Shown: positions 8,758 to 17,598, counted from the stretch's first letter. The stretch: DNA of 64,000 bases from Caulobacter sp. (GCA_019636175.1 JAHBYC010000001.1:1-64000); one strand, 5' to 3'. Notes: a model not told the origin generated them from the sequence alone. Numbers and translations: made by a program.

Positions 8758-9767
8758 GCCTGCAGGCGCAACTGGAAGCCTATCTCAGCCGCACCAGCGG
8801 CAAGCCGACGAAGGTCCACGACCTCTCCCGCATCCCCGGCGGCGCCAGCCGCGAGACCTATCGCTTCGACGCCGAGGTCGGTGGGGAGCGTCGCGGCCTG
8901 ATCCTGCGCCGCGATCCGGTCGGCAGCCTGATCGACACCGAGCGCCGGCTGGAATTCCTGGCCTTCCGCTCTTTCCACGGCCGGGGTCTTCCGGTGCCGG
9001 AGGCGGTGGCGCTGGAAGAGGAGGGGGCGGAGCTTGAACGCCCATTCTTCATCATGGGCCGCATCGACGGCGGCAAGGCCCAGAGCCCGTTTTCCGCGCC
9101 GCCCTACGGCGAACATGCAGAGGCTATCGGCGAGCAGTTCTTTTCCCACCTGGGAGCCATTGCGGCCGCCGATCCGGCCGGCCTGCCCATCGCCGAGGCC
9201 GCGCCGGCCCCGGCCCTCGACGCCTGCTGGAGCCAGGCCCTCGACTATTGGGAAGGGGTGATCGACGCGGACGAGGAGCATCCGCAGATGATCGTTCGCG
9301 CGGCCATCCGCCGGCTGCGCCGCAATCCGCCGCCGCCGGCCCAGAAGCTCAGCGTCGTGCACGGCGACTACCGCACCGGCAATTTCATGCATGACGGCGC
9401 TGGCCGGATCATCGCCCTGCTGGACTGGGAAATGGCCCATATCGGCGATCCGCTGGAGGACCTGGGCTGGGCCATCGAGCCCCTGTGGTCCTACGGGGAG
9501 ACGGACCGGGTGTCGGGGATGGTCCCGCGCGAGACCGCCATCGCCATCTGGGAGCGCGCCAGCGGTCTGAAGGTCGACCCGGCCGCCTTCGCCTGGTGGG
9601 AGCTGTTCGCCTCGGTCAAGGGCGCCGCGATCTGGATTTCCTCGGCCAGGGAATACCGCGCCGGCGGCCTCAAGGACCCGGTGCTGGGGCTGTCGGGCTG
9701 GTACACCGCCCGGCGGCAGGACCAGATCATCGCCGCCGCCCTGGCCAGACTGGAGGGCCTGTCATGA
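8754..9767 (+). CDS. Phosphotransferase-family protein (APH/ACAD10-like kinase fold)
   Basis: The 337-residue protein has the aminoglycoside-phosphotransferase kinase fold: nucleotide-binding lobe with GGASRETYRFD, catalytic VVHGDYRTGNFM (His203, Asp205) and the metal-binding LLDWEMAHIGDPLEDLGW (Asp224). The long EMAHIGDPLEDLGW segment is typical of the ACAD10-type group, several of which phosphorylate hydroxyacyl or small organic substrates rather than antibiotics. GTG 8754 overlaps the stop of the upstream gene and the 3' end overlaps the next gene by ATGA, so translation is coupled across all three. Confidence 0.85.
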   Translation: MSLQAQLEAYLSRTSGKPTKVHDLSRIPGGASRETYRFDAEVGGERRGLILRRDPVGSLIDTERRLEFLAFRSFHGRGLPVPEAVALEEEGAELERPFFIMGRIDGGKAQSPFSAPPYGEHAEAIGEQFFSHLGAIAAADPAGLPIAEAAPAPALDACWSQALDYWEGVIDADEEHPQMIVRAAIRRLRRNPPPPAQKLSVVHGDYRTGNFMHDGAGRIIALLDWEMAHIGDPLEDLGWAIEPLWSYGETDRVSGMVPRETAIAIWERASGLKVDPAAFAWWELFASVKGAAIWISSAREYRAGGLKDPVLGLSGWYTARRQDQIIAAALARLEGLS

Positions 9768-10180
9768 CCCCGACCGTCGCCGAACTGCTGCTCGGCAACT
9801 TCCTGGCCCTGGCCGAACCCCCGCCGCCCGAGTCCATGGGCGACTTCATGGCCGGCAGGATCGGCGTCACCGGCATGATCGCCATGCTGGCCGCCCAGGA
9901 GGCCGAACGCGGCGCGCAGGCCCGTCTCTGGGAAAACGCCGCCATCCGCGACCTCCTCGCTCGGGGCGGCGCTCCCGTGCCCGCGGGGGCCGAGACCGAA
10001 ACGGACTTCTCCATCACCGGCCTCGACCGGGTGAACGCGACCCTGCGCAGGGCCCTGATCGCCCTGCATATCGCCGTGGAAGAGAAGGGCGACACCGACC
10101 TCGACCACGCCATCCTGCGCTTCTATCTCAACAGCGCCGACATGCGCCGCCTCGACATGCCGCCGCTGCCGCCCGGCTAG
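9764..10180 (+). CDS. Unknown protein, third gene of the phosphotransferase operon
   Basis: A 138-residue, helical, acidic protein with no signal peptide or membrane segment (MTPTVAELLLGNFLAL ... LDHAILRFYLNSADMRRLDM). Its ATG overlaps the phosphotransferase stop. I do not recognise the family from memory beyond its conserved placement after the kinase-like gene. It could be a partner subunit; this is inferred from coupling only. Confidence 0.7.
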   Translation: MTPTVAELLLGNFLALAEPPPPESMGDFMAGRIGVTGMIAMLAAQEAERGAQARLWENAAIRDLLARGGAPVPAGAETETDFSITGLDRVNATLRRALIALHIAVEEKGDTDLDHAILRFYLNSADMRRLDMPPLPPG

Positions 10181-10186
10181 CGCGAA

Positions 10187-10363
10187 TCCTTCTCCCGCTT
10201 GCCGGGAGAAGGTGGCCCCGAAGGGGTCGGATGAGGGCAGCGCCAGCCTGTCCCGATCAAACACGTCCCGGCGCGGTGGACGCGGCCGCCAATCGTCAAC
10301 CTGTCGCGCCGCCCTCATGCGTCGGCCTGCGGCCGCCACCTTCTCCCGGCGAGCGGGAGAAGG
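10187..10363. repeat. Intergenic palindromic element (CCTTCTCCC type), copy 2
   Basis: The outer hairpins are CCTTCTCCCGCTTGCCGGGAGAAGG (10188-10212) and its inverted partner ending GCGGGAGAAGGA at 10363. Inner arms contain GTCGGATGAGGGC and GCCCTCATGCGTCGG. The architecture matches the element at 2294-2451. It separates the phosphotransferase operon from the DUF2164 gene. Confidence 0.82.
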
Positions 10364-10386
10364 AATCGAGGCAAGCTGCCCTGGCC

Positions 10387-10638
10387 ATGACCAAACCCAT
10401 CGCCCTCGACCGCCAGACCACCGAGATCCTCGAACGCAAGCTGCGCCAGCATCTGCAGGACGAGTACGGCTTCGAGCTGGGTCAGTTCGAGGCCCTCGAC
10501 CTCATCGACTGGCTGGCGGAGACCCTCGGTCCACTCTGGTACAACCAGGGCCTCTATGACGCCCAGGCCATCCTTCGGAAGAAGTCGGACGACCTCATCG
10601 AGGCCGTCGCCGAAATCGAGAAGCCGGTGAAGCTGTGA
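10387..10638 (+). CDS. DUF2164 family protein
   Basis: The 83-residue protein MTKPIALDRQTTEILERK... contains the DUF2164 features QDEYGFELGQFEALDLIDW and the ending GPLWYNQGLYDAQAILRKKSDDL. The function is unknown. It is probably translated from ATG 10387; the GGAGAAGG of the repeat is about 23 bp away and too far to be a normal ribosome binding site. Its stop overlaps the GTG of the next gene (GTGA). Confidence 0.88.
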   Translation: MTKPIALDRQTTEILERKLRQHLQDEYGFELGQFEALDLIDWLAETLGPLWYNQGLYDAQAILRKKSDDLIEAVAEIEKPVKL

Positions 10639-11216
10639 GCCCGTTCGAGTTCTTCTTCAGCTTCTACGGCCTGCTCCTCGGTCTGTCGGTCGCCGTCCTG
10701 GCCACCGGCGCGGCGCGGGCGTTCAAGCATCGCAAGACCCGTCCGGTCGGCTGGCTCACCCCGCTGCTGGCGGTCTTCGTGGCCCTCGACATCTCCACCT
10801 TCTGGGAGGCGGCCTGGGTCAACTACCGCAACCTGCCGGTCAGCTACGGCCTGCTGGTCGGCGGCCTTGTCGTCGCGGTGGTCTATTTCATCGCCGCCGC
10901 CCTGGTCTTCCCGGACGACAGCGACCGGCCGGCCCCCCTCGACGACCACTTCTGGGCCAACCGGCGGGCGAGCCTCCTGTTGCTGATCCTCGCCAATCTG
11001 CTCGGCGTCGCCGGTCAACTGGCGGTCAATCTCACCCGCGAGAACGGCGCCGGCCTGGCGACCGCCTACGCCATCAACATGGGCATCTACATCGTCCTGA
11101 TCGGCTGCGCGGCCTGGACACGGCGGCGCTGGCTGTTCGCCCTGACGATCGGCGCCCACACGCTGCTGTATCTCTACATCGCGGTCGTCTCGATCCTGCA
11201 TCCGCCGGCGGCCTGA
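10635..11216 (+). CDS. Multi-pass membrane protein of unknown function
   Basis: The 193-residue protein has about six hydrophobic helices (FEFFFSFYGLLLGLSVAVLATG, LLAVFVALDISTFW, LLVGGLVVAVVYFIAAALVF and three more) and conserved-looking STFWEAAW and YGLLVGG loops. It is translationally coupled to the DUF2164 gene through GTGA. No transporter or enzyme signature is recognised. Confidence 0.8.
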   Translation: MSPFEFFFSFYGLLLGLSVAVLATGAARAFKHRKTRPVGWLTPLLAVFVALDISTFWEAAWVNYRNLPVSYGLLVGGLVVAVVYFIAAALVFPDDSDRPAPLDDHFWANRRASLLLLILANLLGVAGQLAVNLTRENGAGLATAYAINMGIYIVLIGCAAWTRRRWLFALTIGAHTLLYLYIAVVSILHPPAA

Positions 11217-11537
11217 TTTTCACCCGGAAGAAAACCCGGACCCGAAAACCCCCGCGGATCGCGGCCGCCAGTTCCCATCGGCCAGGCGTCTCCGGTGTGG
11301 GTCGGCCGCGGCCTACAATCCCCGCCGGTCGGCCTACAGACCGGCCTACGCTCCAGCCTACCTTCGCGGAAGGCCAGGCTACGCAAAAGCCAACGCCCGC
11401 TGGCGTTTGGCCGGATTTCTTCGCCGCCGAAAAGACATCAACTGTTTTGTGGGTCGGCGGCCTCGCGGTACAATGCTGGCCGCTTCCATAGGCGGCTCCC
11501 GAGGCGTATCTCCGGGCGACTCCTGCTAACGGATCCC
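11217..11537. other. Intergenic stretch with short CGGCCTAC-type repeats
   Basis: This 321-bp gap holds no supported gene. CGGCCTAC or close variants recur at 11309, 11330, 11341 and 11353, giving a Tyr/Pro/Arg-rich reading in one frame (AYRPAYAPAY) without a good start. A purine-rich AGAAAACCCGGACCCGAAAACCCC lies at its left end. It could be the promoter and leader of the MFS gene or a decayed gene. Confidence 0.4.
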
Positions 11538-12683
11538 ATGCCCACGTCGCTCCGCCTTGGCCTGTTCTACGCGGCGATCTTCGTCGGCACCGGCGCCAGC
11601 CTTCCCTACATCCCGGTGTGGTTTCGGGCCCAGGGACTGAGCGGCGCCCAGATCGGCGTCATCCTCGCCGCGCCGATGATGGTGCGGATCGTCTTCTCGC
11701 CGATGCTGGCCATCTGGGCGGACGGCTTTTCCCTTCGCCGCACGCCGCTGTTCATTCTCGGCCTCGGGGCGGCGGCGGCCTATGGGGCCATGGGTCTGGT
11801 CCACGGCTTCTGGGCCTGGCTGTTCGCCTGGCTTCTCGGCGCCTGTCTGCTTGGCACCATCGCCCCGCTGGGGGATGTGCTCAGTCTGCGGCTCGCCAGG
11901 CGGGAAGGCTTCACCTACGCCTGGCCGCGCGGCATCGGCTCCCTGGCCTTCGTCGGCGGCAACATCGGCATGGGCGCGCTGCTGACGGTGATGCGGCCCG
12001 ACCTGGTGCTGTTCTGGACGGTCGGCGCCGCCCTGCTGGCGGCCCTGGCCAGCTGTGGCCTGCCAAAGGAGCCGGTCCATGAGGCCGGCGAGGCCCCGCC
12101 GCGAACCTCCCGGTTCCGGGGCACGTCGGACCTGCTGCGCAATCGCCCCTTCCTGCTGGCGATCGCCGGCAGCGGCGTCATCCAGGCGACCCACGCCTTC
12201 TACTACGGCTTCTCGGCCCTGCTCTGGCGGCGTCAGGAGATTGGCGAGATCTATATCGGCCTGCTCTGGGGGCTGGGGGTGCTGGTGGAGATCGCCTTCC
12301 TGTGGTTCGGCGAACCGATCCGGCGGCGGATCCGTCCCGAATGGATGGTGGCGATCGGCGGCGGCGCGGCCCTGGTCCGCTGGACGGCCCTGGCCTTCTC
12401 CCCGCCGCTCTGGCTGCTGTTTCCGCTGCAGGCGCTGCACGCCCTCAGCTTCATGGCCAGCTTCATGGGCTCGCTGGCCTTGATCGAACGCTACGCGCCG
12501 CCCCACGCCGCCTCCGCCGCCCAGACCCTCAGCTCGGCCTGCGCCGGAGGGCTGTTCATCGGCCTGGCGACCCTGATGTCCGGTCCGTTGTTCGACGCCT
12601 TTGGCGCTCTGGGCTATCTGGGAATGAGCCTGATGACCCTGACGGGGCTTGTGGCGACGGCCATGCTCATTCGCCGCCCGTGA
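11538..12683 (+). CDS. MFS transporter (MFS_1-like, HcaT/nucleoside-symporter type)
   Basis: The 381-residue protein has 12 predicted helices, a first helix FYAAIFVGTGASLPYIPVWF typical of the MFS_1-like/LacY-related group (cf. HcaT, NupG), and GVILAAPMMVRIVFSPMLAIWAD. The charged motif between helices 2 and 3 is short. The substrate is unknown. ATG 11538 gives the normal N-terminus; the frame remains open upstream but lacks conserved sequence. Confidence 0.85.
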   Translation: MPTSLRLGLFYAAIFVGTGASLPYIPVWFRAQGLSGAQIGVILAAPMMVRIVFSPMLAIWADGFSLRRTPLFILGLGAAAAYGAMGLVHGFWAWLFAWLLGACLLGTIAPLGDVLSLRLARREGFTYAWPRGIGSLAFVGGNIGMGALLTVMRPDLVLFWTVGAALLAALASCGLPKEPVHEAGEAPPRTSRFRGTSDLLRNRPFLLAIAGSGVIQATHAFYYGFSALLWRRQEIGEIYIGLLWGLGVLVEIAFLWFGEPIRRRIRPEWMVAIGGGAALVRWTALAFSPPLWLLFPLQALHALSFMASFMGSLALIERYAPPHAASAAQTLSSACAGGLFIGLATLMSGPLFDAFGALGYLGMSLMTLTGLVATAMLIRRP

Positions 12684-12786
12684 CGGGAGACAGCATCCTG
12701 TCCGAAAGTTCATCTTCGGACATATTGCCACAGTGGGGAACTCAGTCGATAACCCCGATATCTCATTCTGGGGGGAGGGACGCCCC

Positions 12787-13005
12787 TTGCAAGCGTTGAT
12801 GGAAATGATTGCGACGGTGGTCGTCTGGCTGGCCGTCGCCACCTTGAACCAGATCGGTATCGAGGTTGACCTGCCCAAGCCGGAGCCCAAGGCCGAGCGG
12901 GTGATCCGTCGCGAATCGGTGAGACCCGAGGAATCGGCCGCGCGGATCGATCCGTGCCCTGAGACTGCGCCCGTCAAACCGAAAACCGCCGCCGCGGCCG
13001 CCTGA
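12787..13005 (+). CDS. Small single-pass membrane protein
   Basis: A 72-residue product has one N-terminal helix (MIATVVVWLAVATLNQIGI) and a proline- and charge-rich tail ending KTAAAAA. TTG 12787 is chosen because GGGGGGAGGG ends 6 bp before it; ATG 12799 is 18 bp from that site. It lies 100 bp behind the MFS gene and 142 bp before the tipN-like gene. The family is unrecognised. Confidence 0.55.
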   Translation: MQALMEMIATVVVWLAVATLNQIGIEVDLPKPEPKAERVIRRESVRPEESAARIDPCPETAPVKPKTAAAAA

Positions 13006-13032
13006 ACGGCGTTTTCCGGCCAAATGAAATCG

Positions 13033-13048
13033 TTACAAGCCGCTTAAC
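13033..13048 (+). promoter_or_regulatory. CtrA-like binding site upstream of the tipN-like gene
   Basis: TTAC-AAGCCGC-TTAAC differs from the Caulobacter CtrA consensus TTAA-N7-TTAAC by one base. It lies 100 bp upstream of the tipN-like start. CtrA is the master cell-cycle regulator in this group. Binding is inferred from sequence only. Confidence 0.5.
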
Positions 13049-13147
13049 GCGCAGAGCAATCGCGGCTAAGTTTCCCTTTGTGCGCGAGGACGAGGGGTCG
13101 GGGTCCCGCGCGATGGGTAACCCGGCCGTTCAGGACCACGCCCGCGC

Positions 13148-15613
13148 ATGAAGGCCAAGAAGCGCCCGACGCTCGATTTCACCCGCATTGCGCCGGAAGG
13201 GATCGTCCCCCGCTTTGAACCCGCACCCGACCAGCGCCCGGACGCGCCGCCGGTCGTCGAGGCAGAGCTGGAGATCATTGAGGCGCCCGCCGTCGAGATG
13301 GCGCCGGAGCCGGCAGCGGACCTGACGCCGCCGACGCCCGAGACCGCGCTCAAGCCGGCCGCCGAGGCGCCGTTTCCGCCGGCGGTCATTGGCGGGCTGC
13401 CCCGGGTGAAGGAGCGCAGCTCGGCGGCGATCTGGGTGATCGCCAGTCTGGTCTCGGCGCTGTGGGCCGCCGCGCCGGTCGCCTACGCCTTCGGCTATCG
13501 GAAGGGGGTGGTTCCGCTGCAGTCCGATCCGCTGGCCCTGACGGTGTTCGCCCTGCTGGTCGTCGGGCCCCTGGCCCTGATCTGGATCGCGGCCTATCTG
13601 ATGCGCCAGGGGCAAAGGCTGTCCAGCGACATCCGCATGACCCGCGACCTGGCCCAGACCATGGTCGGTCCGGCCGCCTTGGCGGCGGCGGACTCCGGCG
13701 CCGCCGTCGAACTGATCCGCCAGCAGATCGACGCCGCTTCCGCCTCGGCCGCCGAGGCCCGTGAGACCATGCTGGCGCTGCGCCAGGCGCTGGCAGAGGA
13801 AACCGAGCGACTGGCCGAGGCCGCCGCGAGCGCCGAGCGGACGTCGAAGTCCCTGGCCGAAACCCTTGGCCGGCAAAGGGAATCCCTTGGCGCGCTGAGC
13901 GGCGAACTCGACAGCCGCGCCGCCGCCGTGTCCGACAGCATTTCCATGCAGGCGCGGATGGTGGCCGAGGCCTCCGATCTGGCCGAGACCCAGCTTCGCG
14001 AAGCCGAGGCCGCTCTCGCCGCCCGCGCCGCCGACCTGGCCGCCGCCGCCGGCGAGGCCAGCGACGCCGCTCGGGTCGCCGGAGAGGACCTCGCCCGCCA
14101 GGTCGCCCGGCTGGAAACCGCCGGCGTCGGGGTGGGCGACCAGATGCGGATCGTCGAGGCGGGCCTGTCGGAACAGCGCGCCTCGCTGGTGACGGTGTCC
14201 CACGCCATCCGCGCCGACCAGGAGGACTTCGCCGCCCAGGCCGAAACCCGCGCGGCGCAACTGACCGAGTTCATGACCCAGGCGACGATGAGCGCATCGA
14301 ACCTGGGCGAGACCGCCGCCAAGGGCGGGGAGGCCCTGCGCGACCTGATCGGCGAGGCCGCCAGCCAGATGCAGGCCCTGCTGGAAACCGCCGCCGCCGA
14401 GCGTGAAGCGCTTGCGGGCGAGGCCCAGAGCGCGCTGTCGCTCCTGACCGACGCCGCCGCGGGCGAGCGCGCCCGGCTTGAGCGCGAACTGCGCGAGGCG
14501 GTCGACCGCCTGACCCGCGCGGCGAACGAGGCGCGGGAGGCCGCTGAAGGACACGCCGACGCCGCCCAGAGCCGCGTCGATCAACTCAGCGAAGCGGCCT
14601 TCAACGCCCATCAGAAGGCTGACGCCATCTTCCAGGCCCGGCTCGAAGAAGCCCGGGATCTCATCGAGACCTCTGCCCAAATGGTCGAGCAGGCCGGCGC
14701 CCGCACGGCGGGCCGGCTGGAGGAGGGCGCGGCCTCGGCCAAGACCACTCTGGCCGAGCTGCAGGCTCTGCTGGCCGATCTGGAGACCCGCACCCGCGAC
14801 CTGCCGCAGCAGGCCCGCGCCCAGACCGAGGAGGTCAAGGCGGCCATGGATCGCGGCATGGGCGATCTGATGGAAACCGCCCGTCGCACGGCCGAGGAAA
14901 CCCAGGCCATCGACAACGCCTTCCAGGAGCGAGTGCGCCGCAATTACGACATGCTCACCGATGCGGTGAAGCTGATGGGGGTGGTGGCCGGAGCGGCCGG
15001 GCAGTCGGCCCCGGCGCCGACCACCCCGCCGCCCGCGCCCCTGCGCAGCCGCGAGATTCAGGGCGAGGGGGCCGCGTCGCGCGAATCCGGCCTGCGTCCC
15101 CGCCTGCGCCTGACGCCGACCGCGACCGACGAGGAATTCCGCAGCGTCTTCGAGACCGCTGGCGGCCGGGCTCCGTCAGAGGCCGCGCCGGAAGGGGAGG
15201 GCAACTGGAGCTGGAAGGACCTGCTGTCCTCCATCGACGGCGACAGCAGCGACGCCGAGGGCCTGGCCGAACGCCTGCTCGGCGAGATCGAGGCCATGGG
15301 CATCGACCCCACCGCGCTGCTGCCGCGCGGCCGCATCGACGAGATCGCGGCGGCCATCCAGACCCGCGACTACCAGGGCGCCCGCGAGGTGGTCCGCCGC
15401 CTGGCGCCGGCCGCCATTCGTCGCCTGATCCGCCGACTGTTCTCCGACGCCTCGCTGCGCGGCCAGACCGAACGCTATCTGCGCCGCTTCACCGGCATGC
15501 TGGACGAGGCCGCCGAGCGCGATCGCGGGGGCCTGCTGGTGGCTTCCCTGCTGTCGTCCGACGCCGGCCGGGCCTGGCTGCTGCTGGACGCCGCCGCGGG
15601 GGATCTGGCCTAG
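13148..15613 (+). CDS. tipN: TipN-like polarity factor (membrane coiled-coil protein)
   Basis: The 821-residue protein has a proline/glutamate-rich N-terminus (1-90), two membrane helices (about 93-117 and 128-151), a very long Ala/Glu/Arg-rich coiled coil (about 155-610), a Pro-rich linker (SAPAPTTPPPAPLR) and a compact C-terminal region with NWSWKDLLSSIDG and AIRRLIRRLFSD. This is the architecture of Caulobacter TipN, which marks the new pole after division and orients flagellum placement and chromosome segregation. From memory, C. crescentus tipN also neighbours uronate and ppc genes, matching this locus. Extreme composition makes homology by eye less certain; a generic membrane coiled-coil protein is the alternative. 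Confidence 0.75.
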   Translation: MKAKKRPTLDFTRIAPEGIVPRFEPAPDQRPDAPPVVEAELEIIEAPAVEMAPEPAADLTPPTPETALKPAAEAPFPPAVIGGLPRVKERSSAAIWVIASLVSALWAAAPVAYAFGYRKGVVPLQSDPLALTVFALLVVGPLALIWIAAYLMRQGQRLSSDIRMTRDLAQTMVGPAALAAADSGAAVELIRQQIDAASASAAEARETMLALRQALAEETERLAEAAASAERTSKSLAETLGRQRESLGALSGELDSRAAAVSDSISMQARMVAEASDLAETQLREAEAALAARAADLAAAAGEASDAARVAGEDLARQVARLETAGVGVGDQMRIVEAGLSEQRASLVTVSHAIRADQEDFAAQAETRAAQLTEFMTQATMSASNLGETAAKGGEALRDLIGEAASQMQALLETAAAEREALAGEAQSALSLLTDAAAGERARLERELREAVDRLTRAANEAREAAEGHADAAQSRVDQLSEAAFNAHQKADAIFQARLEEARDLIETSAQMVEQAGARTAGRLEEGAASAKTTLAELQALLADLETRTRDLPQQARAQTEEVKAAMDRGMGDLMETARRTAEETQAIDNAFQERVRRNYDMLTDAVKLMGVVAGAAGQSAPAPTTPPPAPLRSREIQGEGAASRESGLRPRLRLTPTATDEEFRSVFETAGGRAPSEAAPEGEGNWSWKDLLSSIDGDSSDAEGLAERLLGEIEAMGIDPTALLPRGRIDEIAAAIQTRDYQGAREVVRRLAPAAIRRLIRRLFSDASLRGQTERYLRRFTGMLDEAAERDRGGLLVASLLSSDAGRAWLLLDAAAGDLA

Positions 15614-15616
15614 ACC

Positions 15617-16675
15617 ATGCCCAGGAAACCGCCGACCGAGGGAGAGGCCGACAGCGGTTTCTCGCGAACCCGCCGCGCGACCATCAATGATGTCGCGCGA
15701 CTGGCCGGCGTTTCCAAGAAGACGGTCTCCCGGGTCATCAACGCCTCGCCCTCGGTGCAGCAGGCGACTCGGGAGCGGATCGAGGCGGTCATCCGCGAGA
15801 CCGGCTATGTGCCCGACCCCCAGGCCCGCGGCCTTGCCTTTCGGCGGTCGTTCCTGATCGGGCTGATCTACGACAACCCCAACCCGCAGTATGTCGTCAA
15901 CATGCAGCTGGGGCTGCTGGACGCCATGCGAGGCTCGGGCTTCGAGCTTGTGGTTCACCCCTGCGATCGCGGCAGCGAAACCCTGGTCGAGGACATCCGC
16001 TCCTTCATCGAGCGCCAGAAGCTGTTTGGCGTGGTGCTGACCCCGTCAGTGTCCGAGGACGAGCGGGTCGCCGAGGTGATGCGCGAGATCGGCTGTGAGT
16101 ACATCCGGGTCGCCTCGGTCATGGTCGACGCCCCGGGCCATATGATCGAGACCCAGGACCGGCTGGGCGGCCTGGCCGCGGCGCGCCATCTGCTTTCGCT
16201 TGGCCATCGGCGGATAGGTTTCATCTCCGGCGTCGCCACCTTCCGGTCCTCCCATGAGCGGCGGTCCGGCCTCGAGGAAGGGCTGGCCGAGGGCGGACAG
16301 AGCCTCGATCCGGCGCTGGTTGCGGAGGGGGCCTATACCTTCGAGTCCGGGCACGACTGCGCCCGCAGGCTGCTATCCCTCGCGGACAGGCCGACGGCGA
16401 TCTTCGCGGCCAACGACGAAATGGCCGCCGGCGCCCTGCACGCGGCCAGGGAACTGGGCCTGTCGGTCCCGGCCGATGTCTCCATCGTCGGCTACGACGA
16501 TTTCCAGATCGCCGCCCGCGTCTGGCCGCCGCTGACCACCATCCATACCCCGACCCGCAGGATCGGGCGGATGGCGGCCGAAAAGCTGATGGGTCGCGAG
16601 GCGACCGAAGGGGCCCCGGAAGCCCACCTGCCGACCCTGGTCGTCCGTCAGTCCAGCGGTCCGGCGCCGGACTGA
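15617..16675 (+). CDS. LacI-family repressor of the pectin/uronate genes (KdgR-like)
   Basis: The 352-residue protein has a LacI helix-turn-helix at about 21-55 (ATINDVARLAGVSKKTVSRV, then NASPSVQQATRERI) and a periplasmic-binding-protein-like effector domain ending TPTRRIGRMAAEKLM and LVVRQSSGPAP. It starts 4 bp after tipN and stands 89 bp before kduI. Operators of LacI type (ATGACACCGGTGTCAT) occur before kduI and in the pectate lyase/TonB receptor promoter, so it most likely represses them until a uronate breakdown product such as KDG is bound. It is distinct from the IclR-type KdgR of enterobacteria. Confidence 0.88.
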   Translation: MPRKPPTEGEADSGFSRTRRATINDVARLAGVSKKTVSRVINASPSVQQATRERIEAVIRETGYVPDPQARGLAFRRSFLIGLIYDNPNPQYVVNMQLGLLDAMRGSGFELVVHPCDRGSETLVEDIRSFIERQKLFGVVLTPSVSEDERVAEVMREIGCEYIRVASVMVDAPGHMIETQDRLGGLAAARHLLSLGHRRIGFISGVATFRSSHERRSGLEEGLAEGGQSLDPALVAEGAYTFESGHDCARRLLSLADRPTAIFAANDEMAAGALHAARELGLSVPADVSIVGYDDFQIAARVWPPLTTIHTPTRRIGRMAAEKLMGREATEGAPEAHLPTLVVRQSSGPAPD

Positions 16676-16715
16676 CACCAACCGGACGCCCATGCAGGGG
16701 CGCTTGCCTATCTGC

Positions 16716-16731
16716 ATGACACCGGTTACCT
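16716..16731. promoter_or_regulatory. LacI-type operator upstream of kduI
   Basis: ATGACACCGGTTACCT has a perfect left half and a degraded right half compared with the 16-bp palindrome at 22522-22537. The 16 bases TCTGCATGACACCGGT are identical at both loci. It lies about 35 bp upstream of the kduI start, in range of a promoter. Confidence 0.75.
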
Positions 16732-16764
16732 GAAGGCAAAGACAGCGTTTCGGAGGAGACCCCC

Positions 16765-17598
16765 ATGTTCGCCAAGACCCTACAGGCCACCCACCCGGAC
16801 ATGATGGACGGCGCGACCAATGATCAGCTGCGCGAGCGCTATCTGCTGACGGGCCTGTTCAGCGAGGGGGCGGTCAACCTTAACTACAGCCACAACGAAC
16901 GCTTCGTCATCGGCGGCGCCGCACCGGGCGGCGCGCCTCTCAAGCTGCCGGACCAGACGGAGCCGGAGAGCGCCAAGGGTCACCCCTTCCTGGAACGGCG
17001 CGAGATGGGGGTGGTCAATGTCGGCGGCCCCGGTCGCGTCACGGTCGACGGCGAGGTCTTCGACCTGGCGCCCCGCGACGGCCTCTACCTGCCGATGGGA
17101 ACCCGGGAGGTGATCTTCGAAGGGCAGGGCGCGCGCTTCTATCTCGCCTCGACCCCGGCTCACGCGGCCTTCCCGGTGAAGAAGATCTCCATCAACGAGG
17201 CCACGCCCTTGCAGCGGGGCTCTCTGGAGACTTCCAACGAGCGGACCATCTACCAGTACATCATCCCCGGCGTCTGCCAGTCGGCCCAGCTGCTGCTGGG
17301 GCTGACAATCCTCAACACCGGCAGCGTCTGGAACACCATGCCGCCCCACCTGCATGACCGTCGCTCGGAGATCTATTTCTACTTCGACCTCAAGGATGAC
17401 GAGCGGGTCTTCCACTTCATGGGCGAGCCCGACAGCGCCCGCCACATCGTTGTCGCCAACGAGGAGGCGGTGGTCAGCCCGCCCTGGTCGATCCACATGG
17501 GTTCGGGAACCGCCAACTACGCCTTCATCTGGGCCATGGGCGGTGAGAACCTCGACTACACCGACATGAACGTCCTCGACATCTGCCAGCTCAAATAG
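16765..17598 (+). CDS. kduI: 5-dehydro-4-deoxy-D-glucuronate isomerase
   Basis: The 277-residue cupin-fold enzyme converts 4-deoxy-L-threo-5-hexosulose uronate from pectin breakdown to 3-deoxy-D-glycero-2,5-hexodiulosonate. The zinc ligands lie in [17 protein letters not shown] (His195, His197, Glu202) with a further His in PPWSIHMG near 244. [15 protein letters not shown] and [13 protein letters not shown] are KduI signatures. Length is normal. GGAGGAGACC precedes the ATG. kduD follows after 7 bp. Confidence 0.97.
   Translation: MFAKTLQATHPDMMDGATNDQLRERYLLTGLFSEGAVNLNYSHNERFVIGGAAPGGAPLKLPDQTEPESAKGHPFLERREMGVVNVGGPGRVTVDGEVFDLAPRDGLYLPMGTREVIFEGQGARFYLASTPAHAAFPVKKISINEATPLQRGSLETSNERTIYQYIIPGVCQSAQLLLGLTILNTGSVWNTMPPHLHDRRSEIYFYFDLKDDERVFHFMGEPDSARHIVVANEEAVVSPPWSIHMGSGTANYAFIWAMGGENLDYTDMNVLDICQLK

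Noticed and set aside
11526..12977. 483-codon frame opposite the MFS gene
   Set aside because: Hydrophilic mirror of a membrane protein, with no start or family support.
13130..14680. 516-codon frame opposite the tipN-like gene
   Set aside because: Gly/Gln-rich mirror of the Ala/Glu coiled coil; not protein-like.
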